From Symbiodinium natans (Eukaryota > Sar > Dinophyceae > Suessiales > Symbiodiniaceae): a stretch of DNA of 64,000 nucleotides. The DNA is taken from assembly GCA_905221605.1 (NCBI GenBank), contig CAJNDS010002591.1, forward strand, positions 1 through 64,000. Direction: 5' to 3'. Under the pieces are notes generated by a model. It was not told the DNA's origin. It saw nothing but the letters and a program-made list of their open reading frames with translations, and searched no databases. Position 1 is the first letter of the stretch, and the number at the start of each line of letters is the position of its first letter. A program made the translations under genes and the position numbers. Shown piece by piece: positions 60,974-64,000 of the stretch.

Positions 60974-61021
60974 CTTGGCGACCGAGTCCAGGCGCCACCA
61001 AGCCCCTCCTTTCGACGCATC
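60974..61021 (-). CDS. Probable kinesin tail exon: DASKGGAWWRLDSVAK
   Basis: 48 nt after AACTTCGAG; GC donor AAG|GCCTTT. It reads DASKGGAWWRLDSVAK; the frame stays open beyond (AFAFAPWEQEPRWASK), so the exon may be longer. Phase 0. Confidence 0.6.
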
Positions 61022-61054
61022 CTCGAAGTTGCGCTTGGGAGTGGGCTTCTTTTT

Positions 61055-61195
61055 GTGTTTAGGGTTTAGGGTTTAGGGTTTAGGGTTTAGGGTTTAGGAT
61101 TTAGGGTTTAGGGTTTAGGGTTTAGGGCTTAGGGCTTAGGGCTTAGGGCTTAGGACTTAGGACTAGGGCTTAGCGTTTAGGGTTAGGGTTTAGGC
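61055..61195. repeat. TTTAGGG then GGGCTTA array
   Basis: About ten TTTAGGG units, then five GGGCTTA and GGACTTA units. Confidence 0.93.
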
Positions 61196-61672
61196 TTTTG
61201 GGGTTTAGGGTTTTGTTTTTAGGGTTGGGGTTGAGGGCTGATGGTTGAAGAGTTTTGGGCTTTAGGTTTTAAGCCCCTGAACCCTGAAGACCCAAGCCAA
61301 AAGGACTTGAGTCCCGAGTGATGCGTAATCTGGGGGGGGCGGGTTCTTGGGGGAGCCTCGGGACTTAGGTTTCGGGCTTGCCTGGTGCCATCCTTTAAAG
61401 ATATTGCTTTCGATTTGCCGAGTACAGAGCATAGGCGATCCACTGATCCCATGCCGAGAAGTTGTTCACCCAAACCCTCAACCCTGAACCTGAACAAACC
61501 TCACTGAACGCCCCAAGACCAGAAATCCAGAAAGCCTAAACCCCTCAGCCCCATAAGAAAGCCAACACAAACTCCAAACAGCACATAAACAAAGCCATTC
61601 TTCGGACACCGCGTGAATCCTTCGGAAGCCTTCCGCAAACTGCTCTGAGTCCTGTAGATGTTGACCCCAAAC

Positions 61673-61815
61673 TTGGAAGTTCAGGATACTTATAACTCAA
61701 TTATACGTGCCGTTACAACTCACGTGTAAGCCCCCTAAGCACCCTAATCAGGTTATAATTGGGTTATAAGTACAGATATTTTTGGGTTAAGAAGTACTAT
61801 GAACCTCCAAGAAGA
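61673..61815. mobile_element. Hairpin element, family C
   Basis: ACTTGGAAGTTCAGGATACT at the left and AGTACTATGAACCTCCAAG at the right, with GTAAGCCCCCTAAGCACCCT inside. Confidence 0.85.
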
Positions 61816-61951
61816 CTGCACAACCCTAAACCCTAAACAAAAACCCTAAATCCTAAACCCTAAACCTAAGTCCTAGGCCCTAAACCCTAAATCCTAAACC
61901 CTAAACCCTAAACCCTAAACCCTAAACCCTAAACCCTAAACCCTAAACCCT
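61812..61951. repeat. CCCTAAA array
   Basis: Mixed start, then about ten perfect units ending 12 bp from the donor side of the next exon. Confidence 0.95.
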
Positions 61952-61962
61952 CCCTGACTGGC

Positions 61963-62034
61963 CTTCTGGCTGGACTTCTCTGCCGCCTTTCGCGCCCGAT
62001 TGGCGCCCTCGATTCGCCTCCGCTTCTCTCCCTC
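61963..62034 (-). CDS. Probable kinesin stalk exon: EGEKRRRIEGANRARKAAEK
   Basis: 72 nt after ATCCGCAG; GC donor AAG|GCCAGT. Reads EGEKRRRIEGANRARKAAEK then SSQK, strongly basic and helical. Phase 0 at both ends; first-rate codon bias. Confidence 0.7.
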
Positions 62035-62079
62035 CTGCGGATGCTTTTGAGGCTTTCTTGGAGGTTCAGGGCACTTATA

Positions 62080-62217
62080 GGCTTTAGGGTTTAGGGTTTC
62101 GGGTTTGGGGTTTCGGGTTTCGGGTTTGGGGTTTGGGGTTTAGGGTTTAGGGTTTAGGGTTTAGGGTTTAGGGTTTAGGGTTTAGGGTTTAGGGTTTAGG
62201 GTTTAGGGTTTAGGGTT
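62080..62217. repeat. Mixed then perfect TTTAGGG array
   Basis: GGGTTTC/GGGTTTG variants at the left, about ten perfect units at the right; it runs straight into a family C element. Confidence 0.93.
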
Positions 62218-62335
62218 ATAACCCAATATTCAGTGTAGTTGTAACCCACTTTTCAAGCCCCTTAGGTACCCCAATAGGGTTGCAATTGGGTTACAAGTAC
62301 AGTTATAATTGGGTTACTATGTATCATGTTCCAGG
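62215..62335. mobile_element. Family C element with one end replaced by an array
   Basis: Right half complete (GGGTTACTATGTATCATGTT), left half begins at TTATAACCCAATATTCAGTG directly from the array; the outer TIR is missing. Confidence 0.65.
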
Positions 62336-62526
62336 GCGGGGCTTATCAAGGCACAGGGCGCACGGAGCTCCGTTTGCGGGGGGGGGGGGTTAGGAGCTTC
62401 ACGGATTCTGAGAGGACTTCCAGTCTTCTGCCACCTGAGAGAACGAGAGGCTGCTGCCAAGGCCTTGAGGATTCGAGCTTCGACGAGGGGGGCCCAGGGT
62501 TCGGTGTTCATTCTGTGGGCTGGTTT

Positions 62527-62769
62527 AGGGTTTAGGGTTTAGGGTTTAGGGTTTAGGGTTTAGGGTTTAGGGTTTAGGGTTTAGGGTTTAGGGTTTAGGG
62601 TTTAGGGTTTAGGGTTTAGGGTTTAGGGTTTAGGGTTTAGGGTTTAGGGTTTAGGGTTTAGGTGTTAGGGTTTAGGTTTTAGGGTTTAGGGTTTAGGGTT
62701 TAGGGTTTAGGGTTTAGGGTTTAGGGTTTAGGGTTTAGGGTTTAGGGTTTAGGGTTTAGGGTTTAGGGT
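62527..62769. repeat. TTTAGGG array
   Basis: About 34 units, nearly all perfect. Confidence 0.97.
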
Positions 62770-63090
62770 GGGCTATGAAGCGAAGGACGTTGGATTCAGG
62801 GTTCCAGTGTTCCAGGCTCTACAAGGCCCGCTCGGAGCGCAAGAGCGGGGACGGTTGTTTTCCAAATTCAATATCCGTCAACCCCGCACCCCGAACTCTA
62901 CACTCTGAAAAGGGCTCGGCAAAACCATAAGTTTAACCTGCACTTCGTCCAACACCTGCATCCACCCCCCAGAACCCTACTGAATACTTCAGCCCCCCTG
63001 CACCCAAGAAGCAAGCTTGAAAGACTCGATTGCAGCCTAAACCCTGAACGCTAAATCCCTAATTTCTAAAACCCCCATATCCAGTCACAA
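62770..63090. other. Unique stretch, possible microexon
   Basis: A minus block GATGCAG|GTGTTGGACGAAGTGCAG|GTTAAA at about 62,963-62,980 has exon-like borders (VLDEVQ, or CWTKC in the phase required by the upstream exon). Not called. Confidence 0.3.
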
Positions 63091-63092
63091 AC

Positions 63093-63146
63093 CTCCCGTC
63101 CTCGGTCATCCACTCAAACTGCCAGCCGTGCCGCGCGCAGAGGGCC
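63093..63146 (-). CDS. Probable kinesin N-terminal exon: ALCARHGWQFEWMTEDG
   Basis: 54 nt after TGCTCCAG: one base completes Arg, then ALCARHGWQFEWMTEDG and two bases; GT donor AG|GTTTGT. The phase fits the exon at 63,635. Cys- and Trp-containing, so more globular than stalk. Confidence 0.65.
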
Positions 63147-63443
63147 CTGGAGCAACTTTCCCTAAACCCTGCACCCTAAACTCTAAACCCTAAACCTTCA
63201 ACCCGCAACCGCTTACCTACAACGAACCACTGGGGGAGCGCGGAAACCTTAAACCTAAACCCTCAACCCTAAACCTGCTGGGCAGAGTCCAACCTTGAAC
63301 CCTATACTAACCCTGAAGCACAAACCCACCATGCCATGAACCACAGACCAAGAAGCACAGGGGGGAGCAGTGGGGAATCCTAAGCCCCAAGGCCACCGGA
63401 AGAGGGGGTGGGGGGAGGGGGTCCGTGAATGCTGGCGCATGTA

Positions 63444-63562
63444 GACCTGATCCCCTATGAACTATGGTCCCTATACAATAATCCCTAAACCCTAAACCCT
63501 AAACCCTAAACCCTAAACCCTAAACCCTATTCGAATTCATAAGGCCCCTACGTTCGACCCCC
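63444..63562. mobile_element. Family D element expanded by a CCCTAAA array
   Basis: Left part CCCCTATGAACTATGGTCCC then TATACAATAATCCCTAAACC starts about seven CCCTAAA units; the element resumes CCCTATTCGAATTCATAAGG then CCCCTACGTTCGACCCCCGG. The array occupies the place of the AAAACCCTATTC word. Confidence 0.7.
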
Positions 63563-63588
63563 GGATAATTTTGGGGGCCCTCAGATGC

Positions 63589-63635
63589 CTCAGCCGCGCT
63601 TCGTCCCAGTCTTCGGGCTCCACGGCAATCTTGCC
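63589..63635 (-). CDS. Probable kinesin N-terminal exon: GKIAVEPEDWDEARL
   Basis: 47 nt after CGTGCAG: GKIAVEPEDWDEARL and two bases of Arg; GC donor AG|GCATCT. High GC3. Confidence 0.65.
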
Positions 63636-63662
63636 CTGCACGGCTTCGAGGGGCGGAGGGAG

Positions 63663-63832
63663 GTTTAGGGTTTAGGGTTTAGGGTTTAGGGCTTAGGGCT
63701 TAGGGCTTAGGGCTTAGGGTTTAGGGTTTAGGGTTTAGGGTTTAGGGTTTAGGGTTTAGGGTTTAGGGTTTAGGGTTTAGGGTTTAGGGTTTAGGGTTTA
63801 GGGTTTAGGGTTTAGGGTTTAGGGTTTAGGGT
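63663..63832. repeat. TTTAGGG array with GGGCTTA cluster
   Basis: About 24 units, four GGGCTTA together near the left. It separates the two rightmost exons. Confidence 0.95.
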
Positions 63833-63881
63833 CATCCGCTTCCCCCGATGCTCAGGGCGTTGCCGTCGCTACTACCCCCGC

Positions 63882-63915
63882 CTGTGCCCCGCGGGCACGC
63901 AACGTCTCCAGGTTC
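63882..63915 (-). CDS. Probable kinesin N-terminal exon: NLETLRARGAQ
   Basis: 34 nt after TTCACAG: one base completes a codon, then NLETLRARGAQ; GC donor CAG|GCGGGG. Joins the exon at 63,635 in phase 0. The gene probably continues beyond the window. Confidence 0.55.
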
Positions 63916-64000
63916 CTGTGAAGTGGAGCACGAATGTCTCTTTTGCCAAGATTTGCAGGCAGGGGATGGAGAGAGCCGTGAACCCACTTTGCAAGCAATC

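Overview
This window reads as nuclear DNA of a dinoflagellate. The evidence is TTTAGGG-type repeats, very small exons with strong G/C at third codon positions, introns opening with GT, GC or GA and all closing with AG, a recurrent AG|G junction, and every supportable gene lying on the minus strand, as in dinoflagellate one-way gene clusters. Names come from motifs read by eye; no database search was possible.

Layout from right to left (5' to 3' on the minus strand). (1) About 63.9 to 35.35 kb: a kinesin-14 gene. Its motor domain is cut into 22 exons of 12 to 99 nt at 35,350-54,674. They join in frame to 1,059 nt (352 residues plus stop) and carry every kinesin hallmark in order. Seven to nine further exons at 55.6-63.9 kb are charged and probably belong to its tail and stalk; the gene start is not visible. 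(2) About 35 to 19.55 kb: scattered minus-strand exons of at least one unrecognised gene, with a likely C-terminus at 19,549. (3) About 19.1 to 7.0 kb: exons of another gene, five of which (10,715-12,382) join into a membrane segment resembling DedA/VTT (SNARE-associated) proteins. (4) 6.88 to 4.03 kb: a repeat barrier with no gene, made of (ATAAGAAGAA)n, CTTT repeats and about 15 copies of a roughly 115-bp G-run/C-run hairpin unit. (5) Below 4 kb: three compact minus-strand genes: an unknown protein (about 3,858-2,991), a two-helix membrane protein (2,353 to about 1.9 kb) and an acidic, probably myristoylated MGC protein (1,050-511).

The outstanding property is that everything from 6.88 kb to the right end is filled with TTTAGGG/CCCTAAA-like arrays in both orientations, and these arrays are intron filler rather than chromosome end. 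In many places, removing the arrays and the short hairpin elements leaves an island that is an exon. Several arrays have homogenised to private variants (TTTAGGC, TTGAGGG, CCCCTAAA, CCCCAAA, GGTTCTTAG), which points to local amplification. At least six families of short inverted-repeat elements (called A to F here) lie in the same introns. Some have telomere-like arrays grown inside them, and one family sits directly against kinesin 3' splice sites.

The six genes show no obvious common pathway: one microtubule motor, one lipid-membrane protein, one lipid-anchored acidic protein and unknowns. What they share is strand and, for the three right-hand genes, the intron architecture. Exon borders were set by frame continuity and AG/G[TCA] signals and need transcript confirmation.
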